From Acidimicrobiales bacterium (GTDB lineage Bacteria; Actinomycetota; Acidimicrobiia; Acidimicrobiales; RAAP-2), in assembly GCA_017883075.1 (NCBI GenBank), contig JADGOI010000002.1, forward strand, positions 1 to 61,673: a DNA stretch of 61,673 nt, read 5' to 3'. This document shows positions 9,131-18,315 of this stretch, piece by piece. The translations under genes and the position numbers were made by a program. The number at the start of each line of letters is the position of its first letter. The first letter of the stretch is position 1. The notes under the pieces were generated by a model. The model did not search any database, was not told where the DNA came from, and saw only the letters and a list, made by a program, of their open reading frames with translations.

Positions 9131-10218
9131 CCAATGCCATTCCGGGCGGTCTGCTCGGTCTGACCAGGTCGCTGGTGGCCATCCCGTCGGTGAGCCATCA
9201 CGAGGGACCCATAGCCGACGCCGTGGAAGCGGCGCTTCGGCTCTGTCCGTGGCTGCGTGTGGACCGGGTGGGGGACAATGTGGTGGCCCGGACCGATCTT
9301 GGCAGGTCGACCCGGCTGATGTTGGCCGGCCATCTCGATACCGTCCCGCCAGCGGCCGGAAACGACGAACCACGGTTCGAGGGTGACATTCTCTATGGCC
9401 TCGGGGCAACCGACATGAAGGGGGGGCTGGCCGTCTTCCTCCACCTGGCCGGCACCATCCCCGAGCCGGCGGTGGATGTCACGTGGTGCTTCTACGCCTG
9501 CGAAGAGGTGGCCCGACGAGACAGCGGCCTTGAAGCGTTATGGAACGAGCGTCCCGAGCTCCTCCAGGCCGACGCGGCCATCTTGGGGGAGCCCACCGGC
9601 GGTGTGGTGGAGGCGGGTTGTCAGGGCACCATGCGGATCCGGATGGTGATGGCCGGGGAACGGGCCCATACCGCCCGACCGTTCGCCGGGCGCAATGCCA
9701 TCCACCGGCTCGGCCCCGTGCTCGATGCCATCGACGACTATCAGAGCCGCCGGGTGGTGATCGATGGCTGCGAGTACGCCGAGCAACTCCAGGCGGTATT
9801 GGTCGAAGGGGGAGTGGCCGGAAACGTGGTGCCCGACGAAGCAGTGGTGATCATCAATCACCGTTTCGCCCCTGATCGTGATGCGACCGAGGCCGCAGCA
9901 TCGGTGCGGGAGCGTTTCGACCACGTGATGGAGCCGGGTGACTCGTGGGAGGTGGTCGAGGCGGTAGCCGGGGCGCCCCCATCCCTCGGGGCTCCGTTGT
10001 TGTCCAGGCTGGTGGCCGCTACCGGCGCCCCACCCGAGGCCAAGGTGGGGTGGACCGACGTGGCCTCCTTCGTCGCTCACGGGATACCGGCCGCCAACTT
10101 CGGGCCCGGCGACCCGCTGTTGGCCCACACGCCGGGTGAACATGTGAGCCTCTCCGAACTCGAACAGGCCGCAGATGTGCTCGCCACGATGTTGACGGCA
10201 GAATCGGACCATGGATGA
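9127..10218 (+). CDS. dapE: Succinyl-diaminopimelate desuccinylase (M20 family)
   Basis: LAGHLDTVP, GLGATDMKGG, CEEVA; GTG start overlaps dapD stop (GTGA). Confidence 0.9.
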   Translation: MTNAIPGGLLGLTRSLVAIPSVSHHEGPIADAVEAALRLCPWLRVDRVGDNVVARTDLGRSTRLMLAGHLDTVPPAAGNDEPRFEGDILYGLGATDMKGGLAVFLHLAGTIPEPAVDVTWCFYACEEVARRDSGLEALWNERPELLQADAAILGEPTGGVVEAGCQGTMRIRMVMAGERAHTARPFAGRNAIHRLGPVLDAIDDYQSRRVVIDGCEYAEQLQAVLVEGGVAGNVVPDEAVVIINHRFAPDRDATEAAASVRERFDHVMEPGDSWEVVEAVAGAPPSLGAPLLSRLVAATGAPPEAKVGWTDVASFVAHGIPAANFGPGDPLLAHTPGEHVSLSELEQAADVLATMLTAESDHG

Positions 10219-10794
10219 GATCGAACTGCTGTCGGGTGTCCTGACCAAGACAACCACCGTCGTGGCCGGTGTGGGCGAAGATCAGTGGGGCTCCCGACGC
10301 AGGGCGGGGAGTTCAGCGTTCATGACTTGATGAACCACATGGTGGGTTGGATTCAGGTGTTCGATGCGGATTGTCACGGGCGTACCTACGAGGGAGACCC
10401 GGCGGAGTACGCCTGTGGCCACGATCCTGCCGCCGAGTTTGGCAAAGCGGCCAACGGTAGTGTGGCCGGCTGGGAAGAGCACGGCTTCAACCGTCAGGCA
10501 CGAATTTCGGGTGGTGGGATGATGCCGGGGGCGATGGTCTTCAACATGACGGTGATGGAGTACCTGGCCCACGGGTGGGACCTGGCGTCGGCCACCGGTC
10601 GGGTGAGCCCCTATGCCGCAGCCGAAGCGACCGACGGGCTGAACCTGGCCAAGGTGACGCTCCCACCCGAATACCAGGGCGAGGGCATGGAGTTCGGTGC
10701 GATTGTCCCGGTGAGCGCCCAGGCCCCCGCCGTCAATCGGCTGATTGCCTCCCTCGGACGTGACCCGGCCTGGGCGGAATCGCCGGCCCGGTAG
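10211..10794 (+). pseudogene. TIGR03086/mycothiol-dependent maleylpyruvate isomerase-like (DinB fold) gene with an apparent one-base frameshift at 10286-10290
   Basis: 10211 frame gives MDEIELLSGVLTKTTTVVAGVGEDQWG; the -1 frame continues as GLPTQGGEFSVHDLMNHMVGWIQVFDADC...MEYLAHGWDLASATGR. Together they read as one family member. Confidence 0.7.
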
Positions 10795-10807
10795 GTAGGG
10801 TCGGGAT

Positions 10808-11809
10808 ATGGCAATTCCCTCTCGCACATTGGGCACCGGCGGACTGGTGGTGTCGGCCCAGGGCCTCGGATGCATGGGGATGAGCGAGTTCTATGGCCCG
10901 GGCGACGAACCGGAGTCGGTTGCCACCATCAACGCCGCGCTCGACCTCGGGGTCACCTTGTTCGATACTGCGGACATGTACGGGCCCTATGTCAACGAGG
11001 AGCTGGTGGGACGCGCGATTGCCACCCGACGCGATGAGGTCGTCGTTGCCACCAAATTCGGCATTGTCCGGGGGGAAGATCCCACCCATCGGTCAATTCG
11101 GGGTGATCCGGAGTATGTGCATCAATCGTGCGACGCCTCCCTAGCCCGATTGGGCGTGGACCATATCGATCTCTACTACCAGCATCGAACCGACGCCACG
11201 GTGCCCGTGGAGGAGACAGTGGGAGCCATGGCCGAACTGGTGGCGGAGGGAAAGGTGCGTTATCTCGGCTTGTCCGAGGTGTCACCCGAGACGTTGCGAC
11301 GCGCCAATGCAGTGCACCCGATCGCCGCCCTGCAGAGCGAATGGTCTCTTTGGAGCCGTGACGTCGAGGGCGGGGTTATCGAGACGGCCCGCGAGCTCGG
11401 TATCGGGATTGTGCCCTACAGCCCACTTGGTCGTGGTTTCCTTACCGGCCAGATCACCTCGCCCGATGACTTTCCCGAAGGTGACTTCCGGAAATACCTC
11501 CCCCGGTTCACCGGGGAAAACTTCGACAGCAATATCGAATTGGTCAATCGGGTCCGCTCCTTGGCCAACCGGAAGGGCGTAACGCCAGGCCAGCTGGCTC
11601 TGGCATGGGTCCAATCACGTGGTGAGGACGTGGTGCCGATCCCAGGGACCAAGCGGCGAACCCATCTTGCCGAGAATGTGGCGGCTCTCACCATCGAGCT
11701 GACACCGGCGGACTTGGCTGCCATCGAAGACGTGTTTCCGAAAGGGGTTGTGTCGGGGGAGCGGTACTCCGACATGAGCTCGATCGGGGTACCCAGCCCC
11801 AGCCTCTGA
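10808..11809 (+). CDS. Aldo/keto reductase
   Basis: [49 protein letters not shown]. Confidence 0.92.
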   Translation: MAIPSRTLGTGGLVVSAQGLGCMGMSEFYGPGDEPESVATINAALDLGVTLFDTADMYGPYVNEELVGRAIATRRDEVVVATKFGIVRGEDPTHRSIRGDPEYVHQSCDASLARLGVDHIDLYYQHRTDATVPVEETVGAMAELVAEGKVRYLGLSEVSPETLRRANAVHPIAALQSEWSLWSRDVEGGVIETARELGIGIVPYSPLGRGFLTGQITSPDDFPEGDFRKYLPRFTGENFDSNIELVNRVRSLANRKGVTPGQLALAWVQSRGEDVVPIPGTKRRTHLAENVAALTIELTPADLAAIEDVFPKGVVSGERYSDMSSIGVPSPSL

Positions 11810-11818
11810 ATCGGCGGT

Positions 11819-12448
11819 TTACAGGCGTCGCAGGACGGTGACCACTTTTCCATAGATGGTCACTTCGGCCGGGTCGAACTCCATGGGTGTCAGGCGCTGA
11901 TTGGCCGGGGTCAGGACCACCTTGCCATCACGGGTGGAGAATCGTTTCACCGTCGCTTCCCCGTCCGGTATGCCGGCCACCACTATGTCGTTCCGTTCGG
12001 CTTCGGGTTGCTGGCGGACCACCACGAAGTCGCCGTCCACAATGCCGTCATCCACCATCGAGTCGCCATGGACCTTCACCATGAACAGCGATCCCGTCCC
12101 GGTGAAGTCCTCGGGGAGCGGATACAACTCCTCAATGTTCTCCTGTGCGAGTACCCCGGTACCCGCGGCGACGTCACCGACGAGGGGCACGTGCCGAATT
12201 GGACGCGAGTCCATCACCACCTTGGACGAGGGGTCGAAGCGGACCTCGATCGCCCTCGGTTTGGTGGGGTCTCTTCTGAGATACCCCTCACGTTGCAGCA
12301 CCGCCAGGTGGGCGTGGACCGTGGAAGACGAGGCCAGGCCCACCGACTCGCCGATCTCTCGAACCGAGGGTGGATACCCGCGATCCCTGAGTGATTCCGA
12401 AATACAGTCCAGTATCTGCTTACGCTTGATGCTCAGTACCTGGGCCAC
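11819..12448 (-). CDS. lexA: LexA repressor (SOS regulator)
   Basis: GYPPSVREIGESVGLASSSTVHAHL HTH, AAGTGVLAQENIEE cleavage region, HGDSM and VKRF catalytic motifs; GTG start proposed at 12448 (VAQVLSIKRKQ). Confidence 0.93.
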   Translation of the reverse strand: MAQVLSIKRKQILDCISESLRDRGYPPSVREIGESVGLASSSTVHAHLAVLQREGYLRRDPTKPRAIEVRFDPSSKVVMDSRPIRHVPLVGDVAAGTGVLAQENIEELYPLPEDFTGTGSLFMVKVHGDSMVDDGIVDGDFVVVRQQPEAERNDIVVAGIPDGEATVKRFSTRDGKVVLTPANQRLTPMEFDPAEVTIYGKVVTVLRRL

Positions 12449-12514
12449 GGGTCCCCCTACTCTGTACGGTCGGAGTGCTGCTCTCGGTGTGCTCGGCGAC
12501 GCGGCATCTGACGG

Positions 12515-12528
12515 CGAACATCTGTTTG
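12515..12528. promoter_or_regulatory. Putative LexA (SOS) box 1: CGAACATCTGTTTG
   Basis: Matches CGAAC-N4-GTTCG at 9/10 fixed positions, upstream of lexA. Confidence 0.7.
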
Positions 12529-12558
12529 TAAGACGGTAACCCAGGAGATCCCAAAAAG

Positions 12559-12572
12559 CAAACACCCGTTCG
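12559..12572. promoter_or_regulatory. Putative LexA (SOS) box 2: CAAACACCCGTTCG
   Basis: Matches CGAAC-N4-GTTCG at 9/10 fixed positions. Confidence 0.7.
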
Positions 12573-12588
12573 ACAAATGCCTTGACAC

Positions 12589-12602
12589 CGAACAGGCGTT
12601 CG
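12589..12602. promoter_or_regulatory. Putative LexA (SOS) box 3: CGAACAGGCGTTCG
   Basis: Perfect CGAAC-N4-GTTCG, just after a TTGACA hexamer at 12582-12587. Confidence 0.85.
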
Positions 12603-12621
12603 TGATTCGATATGACCATGA

Positions 12622-12635
12622 CGAACAAACGTTCG
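12622..12635. promoter_or_regulatory. Putative LexA (SOS) box 4: CGAACAAACGTTCG
   Basis: Perfect CGAAC-N4-GTTCG. Confidence 0.85.
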
Positions 12636-12682
12636 ATGAAACAACATCCGGTCCGGGGACTGCCTGTGGGGCTGGGTCGGTA

Positions 12683-13168
12683 ATGGCTGCACTTTCGATG
12701 CCATCGCCGTTGGCGCGGGGTGAGGGCCGTCGTCGCCAGGGTGGTGCGTCCTTACGGCTGATGAGTGGTGACCAGGTCATCCGACGGACGAGCGATGCCG
12801 AGCCGCTCTCGGAGACTGTCGAGGGCCCGTTCCTGGTGGTCGTGCCCGATCGGCAACGGGCGTGCCGCATGCGACGCCGGACGTCGCGGGCAGTCAGGCT
12901 TCGGCGCACGATGTTGACGTTCACCGTTCTTTTGCTGATCGGCCTCGCACTTCCGCTGGGCGGAGCCGGTGGTCACTCCCACACCCCCGGTTCCGCTCTG
13001 GCGGGGGCCGGGCATGTCGTTGAGTACACCGTGCAGCCCGGCGATTCCCTTTGGTCGATCGCCGTTGCCGTCGATCCTTCCGCTGACCCCCGACCGATGG
13101 TGGCGAAATTGGCGTCGCAGACCGGGTCTTCCAGCGTGGAGCCTGGTGAGCGGATCGCCCTTCCCTGA
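12683..13168 (+). CDS. LysM-domain membrane protein divergent from lexA (SOS cell-division-suppressor type, Rv2719c/DivS/YneA-like position); start uncertain
   Basis: TM segment LTFTVLLLIGLALPLGG then VVEYTVQPGDSLWSIAVAVDPSADPRPMV...VEPGERIALP LysM. Confidence 0.75.
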   Translation: MAALSMPSPLARGEGRRRQGGASLRLMSGDQVIRRTSDAEPLSETVEGPFLVVVPDRQRACRMRRRTSRAVRLRRTMLTFTVLLLIGLALPLGGAGGHSHTPGSALAGAGHVVEYTVQPGDSLWSIAVAVDPSADPRPMVAKLASQTGSSSVEPGERIALP

Positions 13169-13277
13169 GCGCCGGCGCGGTGGGCCGGGCCAGGGAAATC
13201 ATGTGGACCAATTGTGAGGAACTACCCCCGCAGCCAGACTCGCCCGAGACCGTTCCTTGCAGCACTAGCCTCGGTGC

Positions 13278-13751
13278 GTGCTGTGTCCCTGGTGCCTGGC
13301 TGATGACGATCGGGTTGTTGATTCTCGGTTGGCGGAAGACGGTGCGGCGACCAGACGCCGTCGGGAATGCAACGGGTGCGGCCATCGGTACACCACGTTC
13401 GAGAGAATCGATGAGGTTCCGTTGATGGTCGTGAAGCGTTCGGGGCTCCGTGCACCGTTCGATCGGATGAAGGTCATCAACGGCTTGCGAGCCGCGACGA
13501 AGAACCGACCCGTCTCCGAAAAGCAGCTCGAAGGGATGGCGCAAGCTGTCGAGGATGCCTTGCGGGAGGATGGCACCATGCCAACAACGGAGCAGATTGG
13601 CCTTGCGGTGCTTGATCGGCTGAGGCTTGTGGACGAGGTGGCATATCTGCGGTTCGCCAGCGTCTACAAGGGTTTTGAAGGTGTTGATGATTTTCGGCGC
13701 GAGGTCGGGCTCCTGACCAAGGCCACTGCCCCCAAACAGATCGGGTCGTAG
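13278..13751 (+). CDS. nrdR: Transcriptional repressor NrdR
   Basis: CPWCLADDDRVVDSRLAEDGAATRRRRECNGCGHRYTTFERID zinc ribbon plus ATP-cone. Confidence 0.95.
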   Translation: MLCPWCLADDDRVVDSRLAEDGAATRRRRECNGCGHRYTTFERIDEVPLMVVKRSGLRAPFDRMKVINGLRAATKNRPVSEKQLEGMAQAVEDALREDGTMPTTEQIGLAVLDRLRLVDEVAYLRFASVYKGFEGVDDFRREVGLLTKATAPKQIGS

Positions 13752-13753
13752 AC

Positions 13754-14464
13754 GTGGCAGAGCTCTTGGAGGATGCTCCCGCCCGGGCGCTCGCCATCTA
13801 TGCCCATCCCGACGACCCCGATGTGGGTTGTGGCGGAACGTTGGCTGCGTGGGCGGCAAAGGGGAGCGAGGTCCATACCCTCCTGTGCACCGATGGGGAT
13901 AAAGGATCGACCGACCCTTCCGCCGATCCGGGAGAGCTGGCCGCCAGGAGAGCCGTCGAGGCTGGCGAAGCCGCGGCGCTGATTGGGCTGGCCGGCCAGG
14001 AGTTCCTGCACTATCTGGATGGGGAGCTCGATGACGATGCGGGATTACGACAGGCAATTGTCTCGGTGATCCGTCGTCTCCGACCGGACGTCGTTCTCTG
14101 CCCCGATCCCACAGCCGTCTTCTTCGGACAGGACTATTTCAACCATCGGGATCACCGCATGACCGGATGGGCGGTCCTCGACGCGGTGGCTCCGGCGACG
14201 GCGCTACCCCTGTATTTCCCCGAAGCCGGACCTGCCCATCAGGTATCCACGGTGCTGATGTCGGGCACACTCGAACCTGACGTCTGGGTGGATATCTCGG
14301 CAACCGTCGAGGTGAAGGTACTGGCGGTGGGGCGCCATCGGAGCCAGTTCCCCGATGGCGCCGAGTGGGCCAGGTCTGCGGTTCACGGGGCAGCCGAGGA
14401 TGCCGGCCGGAATGCCGGGGTCCGCTTCGCCGAGGGATTCCGGAGGCTGCGCCTCGGTGGATGA
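13754..14464 (+). CDS. PIG-L (LmbE-like) family deacetylase
   Basis: AIYAHPDDPDVGCGGTLA and FNHRDHRMTGWAVLDAV motifs. Confidence 0.88.
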   Translation: MAELLEDAPARALAIYAHPDDPDVGCGGTLAAWAAKGSEVHTLLCTDGDKGSTDPSADPGELAARRAVEAGEAAALIGLAGQEFLHYLDGELDDDAGLRQAIVSVIRRLRPDVVLCPDPTAVFFGQDYFNHRDHRMTGWAVLDAVAPATALPLYFPEAGPAHQVSTVLMSGTLEPDVWVDISATVEVKVLAVGRHRSQFPDGAEWARSAVHGAAEDAGRNAGVRFAEGFRRLRLGG

Positions 14465-14492
14465 CCTCCCGACCCATGGACAGTCTGACGGA

Positions 14493-15908
14493 ATGGCGCG
14501 CAGCCCGGGGAGCAGGGTTCCATCAGTTGATCGGGTGATACTCCACGTCGACATGGATGCGTTCTTTGCCTCGGTGGAGGTGCTGGACGATCCGACACTG
14601 GCCGGACGCCCGGTCATTGTGGGAGGCGCCGGGAGCAGAGGCGTGGTGGCTGCTTGCACCTACGAGGCAAGGATGTTCGGTGTCCATTCCGCTATGCCCT
14701 CGTCGGTCGCTCGCCGACTGTGTCCGCAGGCCGTATTCGTCCACGGCCGATTCCACCGTTACGTGGAAGAGAGCGCCAAACTGCACGCCATCTTCGAGAC
14801 GGTGACGCCGTTGGTCGAAGGGATCTCCATCGACGAGGCGTTTCTCGATGTGACGGGGTCCGTGCGCCTGCTCGGGGATGGCCCGAGCATCGCCGCCGAC
14901 ATCCGCAGAAGAGTGCAGAACGCCTTGGGTCTGACTTGTTCGGTAGGAGTGGCATCGAACAAGCTGCTGGCGAAACTGGCGTCGAAAGCGGCGAAACCGG
15001 TGGCTGACCGATCGGGTGTTCACCCTGGTCCCGGGATCGTCGTGGTCGAGGTTGCCCGTGAACTCGAGTTCCTCCACCCATTGTCGATCGAGGCCTTATG
15101 GGGTGTGGGCCCGGTGTCCGCCCGCCGCCTCAACGGGCTGGGGGTACGGACCGTCGGTGATCTGGCGTCTCTCCCGATCACCACGCTTCAGCGGCATCTC
15201 GGAAAGGCGCAGGGCTCACATCTGGCCGGGTTGTGCCGAGGTGAGGATGCACGGCAGGTCATCCCCGACCAGAGAGCGAAATCCGTCGGCCACGAAGAGA
15301 CATTTCCATCCGACTTGTGGGAGCTGGACGTCATCCGGGGCCACTTGGCCCGGATCGTGGACGCGGCTGCATCTCACCTTCGGGGAAGCGAACTCGGAGC
15401 CCGAACCATCACTGTCAAGATCAAGTTCGGTGACTTCACCATGGTCACTCGATCTCATTCGATGGCCATCCCGGTCGACTCGGCGCCGTCCATCGGGGTG
15501 ATCGCCGCGGCGTTGTTCGACTCTGTCGAACTCTCCAAGGGGATCCGACTTCTCGGGGTCAGTCTGTCCGGTTTCGGCGCCACCGGTGCCAACGAACAAC
15601 TGTCCTTGGACCTGGGGGGCACCGAAGGTGCGGTCCTCCGGGCGGATGTCGACGGCCATGGCCTCCGTGACGGGTTCGATGACCGGATGTTCCGGGCCGG
15701 AGAGGAGGCTGAGCGCCTTCAGCAGTCGTGGGGCGGGATTACGGCCGCAGTGGACAGCATCCGAGCTCGATACGGCCATGCTTCGGTCGGTTCTGCATCC
15801 ATGGTGGGGGTGGACGGGCTCCGGGTCCGTGATCGGGGCGAGTCCCAGTGGGGCCCGGCCGCAGAGCCAAAAGACGATTCCGACCAGGATCGGAACCATC
15901 GGATGTGA
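14493..15908 (+). CDS. dinB: DNA polymerase IV (Y-family)
   Basis: VILHVDMDAFFASVEVLDDPTLAGRPVIVGG, SIDEAFLDVTG, CSVGVASNKLLAKLASKAAKP. Confidence 0.94.
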   Translation: MARSPGSRVPSVDRVILHVDMDAFFASVEVLDDPTLAGRPVIVGGAGSRGVVAACTYEARMFGVHSAMPSSVARRLCPQAVFVHGRFHRYVEESAKLHAIFETVTPLVEGISIDEAFLDVTGSVRLLGDGPSIAADIRRRVQNALGLTCSVGVASNKLLAKLASKAAKPVADRSGVHPGPGIVVVEVARELEFLHPLSIEALWGVGPVSARRLNGLGVRTVGDLASLPITTLQRHLGKAQGSHLAGLCRGEDARQVIPDQRAKSVGHEETFPSDLWELDVIRGHLARIVDAAASHLRGSELGARTITVKIKFGDFTMVTRSHSMAIPVDSAPSIGVIAAALFDSVELSKGIRLLGVSLSGFGATGANEQLSLDLGGTEGAVLRADVDGHGLRDGFDDRMFRAGEEAERLQQSWGGITAAVDSIRARYGHASVGSASMVGVDGLRVRDRGESQWGPAAEPKDDSDQDRNHRM

Positions 15909-16061
15909 GCCCTTTAGTGCTGCCTGAGGCGGGTGGAGAACGAAAAGTGACTCGGCGTTGTCAGCGATTGCCGCAGTGCGCGATGCTTTGTGCAGGGAGG
16001 TGCGCGATCATGGAGTCGAGGATGACAACAAGATCGATGACTAGACGAAGGGGAGGGGTTC

Positions 16062-16436
16062 TTGCCACTCTCTGATCACGAGCAGCATATTCTCCACGAA
16101 CTGGAGGAATCCCTCTATCGGGAGGATCCTGAGTTCGCGGAACGAGTGCGCTCGGAAACCGTCTACCGGCATGCCGGCAGGTACTGCATCTGGTCGGCCC
16201 TGGTGTTCGTCGTTGCCCTCGTATTCATGTTCTTGACCTTCTCGACGTCGGTGGTGCTCGGATTCCTCGGCGTCGTCATCATGTTCCTTTCCGCCGTGGT
16301 GTTCGCCAACAATGCACGGCGAATGGGCAAAGCGGGTATCGACGACATCTCGCGGTCGATTCATAACCGGAATATGGGCACCGTGGTTCATGATCCACGG
16401 GACTGGATCCGCGGTCGCCTCCATCGCGACGACTGA
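16062..16436 (+). CDS. DUF3040 domain-containing membrane protein
   Basis: MPLSDHEQHILHELEESLYREDPEFAERV followed by two TM segments. Confidence 0.88.
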   Translation: MPLSDHEQHILHELEESLYREDPEFAERVRSETVYRHAGRYCIWSALVFVVALVFMFLTFSTSVVLGFLGVVIMFLSAVVFANNARRMGKAGIDDISRSIHNRNMGTVVHDPRDWIRGRLHRDD

Positions 16437-16440
16437 ACCT

Positions 16441-17337
16441 TTGTCGGACGGCGTGGTGGTATTGGCTGTCGATGTTGGCGGCACCAAGATGGCCGTGGGC
16501 CTTGTCGACAATAGCGGTGCCATTCTGGTTGAAGCCCAGACCCGTACCCCGGACGACGATGATCCCGAGGTGGTATTCGCGTCGATGTCGTCGATCATCG
16601 GCCGGGTCTTGTCGGCATCCGCACCATCACCGGTCGTGTGCGGTGTTGGTTGTGGAGGTCCCATGAGTGCAAGGGACCAGACAGTTGCACCCCTCAACAT
16701 CCCAGGGTGGAAGGACTTTCCCCTCCGGGCCCGGATCGAGGCCCTGGTTGGGCTACCTACCGCAGTGGACAATGACGCCAAAGCGCTGGCCTTGGGGGAG
16801 GGTTGGGTGGGGGCAGCGGTGGGAGTGAGCGACTACTTGGCCATGGTGGTGTCCACCGGCGTCGGTGCCGGGATTGTGGTCGACGGCCGACTGCTCGATG
16901 GGGCAAGTGGGAATGCCGGTCATATCGGCCACGTAATCGTAGAACCCGAGGGGAAGTGGTGTGCATGTGGGGCCCGGGGTTGCCTGGAGGCGGAAACTTC
17001 CGGACCGTCCATCGCTGCCATCACCGGGCGCCCTCCGGCGGAGGCCTCGGATGAGGTGCGGAGACGAACCGGCACGCTTGTAGGCCGAGCGGTTGCCTCG
17101 GTGGCCAACCTGTTGGACCTCCAGTTGGCGGTGGTGGCCGGCTCGGTGGCCCTGGGGTTCGGCGAGCCCTTCTTCTCGGCTGCCCAGATGGAGATCGACT
17201 GCCGGGCAAGGCTGAGTTTCTCCCGGGGGACCCGCATCGTCCCCGCCGGGCTCGGGGCGCGCGGTCCACTGGTAGGAGCGGCGGCGGTCGGTCGACGGTC
17301 CGTACTCGATCGAGCCGATTCTCGGGTGTGCGGGTGA
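16441..17337 (+). CDS. ROK family protein / glucokinase-like sugar kinase
   Basis: VVLAVDVGGTKMAVGLVD, VSTGVGAGIVVDGRLLDGASGNAGHIGHV, CACGARGCLEAETSGPSI. Confidence 0.9.
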   Translation: MSDGVVVLAVDVGGTKMAVGLVDNSGAILVEAQTRTPDDDDPEVVFASMSSIIGRVLSASAPSPVVCGVGCGGPMSARDQTVAPLNIPGWKDFPLRARIEALVGLPTAVDNDAKALALGEGWVGAAVGVSDYLAMVVSTGVGAGIVVDGRLLDGASGNAGHIGHVIVEPEGKWCACGARGCLEAETSGPSIAAITGRPPAEASDEVRRRTGTLVGRAVASVANLLDLQLAVVAGSVALGFGEPFFSAAQMEIDCRARLSFSRGTRIVPAGLGARGPLVGAAAVGRRSVLDRADSRVCG

Positions 17338-17684
17338 ACGGGAAGTCAGTGGCGGCCTCACGGTCGGCGACTCCGACGGTTGTACGGGCCGTGATGTTCC
17401 GTCCGAGTCTGTGGCTGACCGCCCTCGGTACCGCTCATCGATTGGCGGCTCCAGGTTGGTGGAAGCGACGCCCGTTCCTGCCTCTTCCCGACGAACGGCT
17501 CTGGGCGTTCCGGATGGTCACCGCATATGGACACGCTGACGCCATCCCTGATGGTCCGGACGTCGTGTCCTTCCTTGAATGGTGTCGGATGGCCGGAAGA
17601 TCGTCACCTCCTCATACGGCAGCGCCAACGTTTCACGATGCCGCGAATCGGGAGAATCGCCCATCGGCGGCTCGACAGGGCTAA
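17328..17684 (+). CDS. Small conserved hypothetical protein (FRPSLW...GWWKRRPFLPLPDERLWAFRMVTAYG type)
   Basis: Intact ORF between ROK and HNH genes; sequence resembles small actinobacterial hypotheticals at this kind of locus (from memory). Start may be 17391. Confidence 0.6.
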   Translation: MRVNGKSVAASRSATPTVVRAVMFRPSLWLTALGTAHRLAAPGWWKRRPFLPLPDERLWAFRMVTAYGHADAIPDGPDVVSFLEWCRMAGRSSPPHTAAPTFHDAANRENRPSAARQG

Positions 17685-17770
17685 TTTCCGATCTAGTGAT
17701 TCGACGGCCGAAGTCCGAGGCGAAGACGATGACGGGGGATTCGATGGTGCCCGTCCCTGTCAGGTCCCCA

Positions 17771-18301
17771 ATGTCGCCCTCCCGGCGGGCATTGGTTCTC
17801 AACGCCACCTTCGAGCCGTTGGGCATCGTGTCCTCGCGTCGGGCGGTGCTCTTGGTGCTCGGGACCAAAGCCGAACTGCTTCACACCACTGACCGTGTGT
17901 TCCGAGCGGAACGGGTGACAGTCCCCGAGCCCTCGGTGGTCAGGTTGGTGCATTACGTGCACATCCCCCGTCAGTATCGGGTGGCTGTCAATCGTCGTAC
18001 GGTCTTCGCCCGCGACGGGTCGCGCTGTCAGTACTGCGGGGCGGCGGCTGAGAATCTCGACCATGTCATCCCCCGGAGCAAGGGTGGTCCACATACGTGG
18101 GAGAACGTGGTGGCGGCGTGCAGGCGGTGCAATACCCGAAAGGAAGACCGACTACCCCATGAGGCCGGGATGGTGCTACGAGCCACGCCGGTGGCGCCCC
18201 ACCACCGTGTGCAGCTGCTCGCATCGTGTGGGGGAGCCAGCGACGATTGGCGGACGTATCTGGGCGGCGCCATCGACCACTTCGAGCCCATCACTGCCTG
18301 A
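17771..18301 (+). CDS. HNH endonuclease
   Basis: VFARDGSRCQYCGAAAENLDHVIPRSKGGPHTWENVVAACRRCNTRK. Confidence 0.9.
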   Translation: MSPSRRALVLNATFEPLGIVSSRRAVLLVLGTKAELLHTTDRVFRAERVTVPEPSVVRLVHYVHIPRQYRVAVNRRTVFARDGSRCQYCGAAAENLDHVIPRSKGGPHTWENVVAACRRCNTRKEDRLPHEAGMVLRATPVAPHHRVQLLASCGGASDDWRTYLGGAIDHFEPITA

Positions 18302-18315
18302 AGCCATAGACGACG

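Noticed and set aside
13170-13277. Possible NrdR box or small RNA upstream of nrdR
   Set aside because: No ACACNATATANNGTGT-like sites or convincing hairpin found by eye.
12921-14057. 378-aa minus-strand ORF over nrdR and PIG-L genes
   Set aside because: Shadow ORF; opposite strand encodes recognisable NrdR and LmbE-like proteins.
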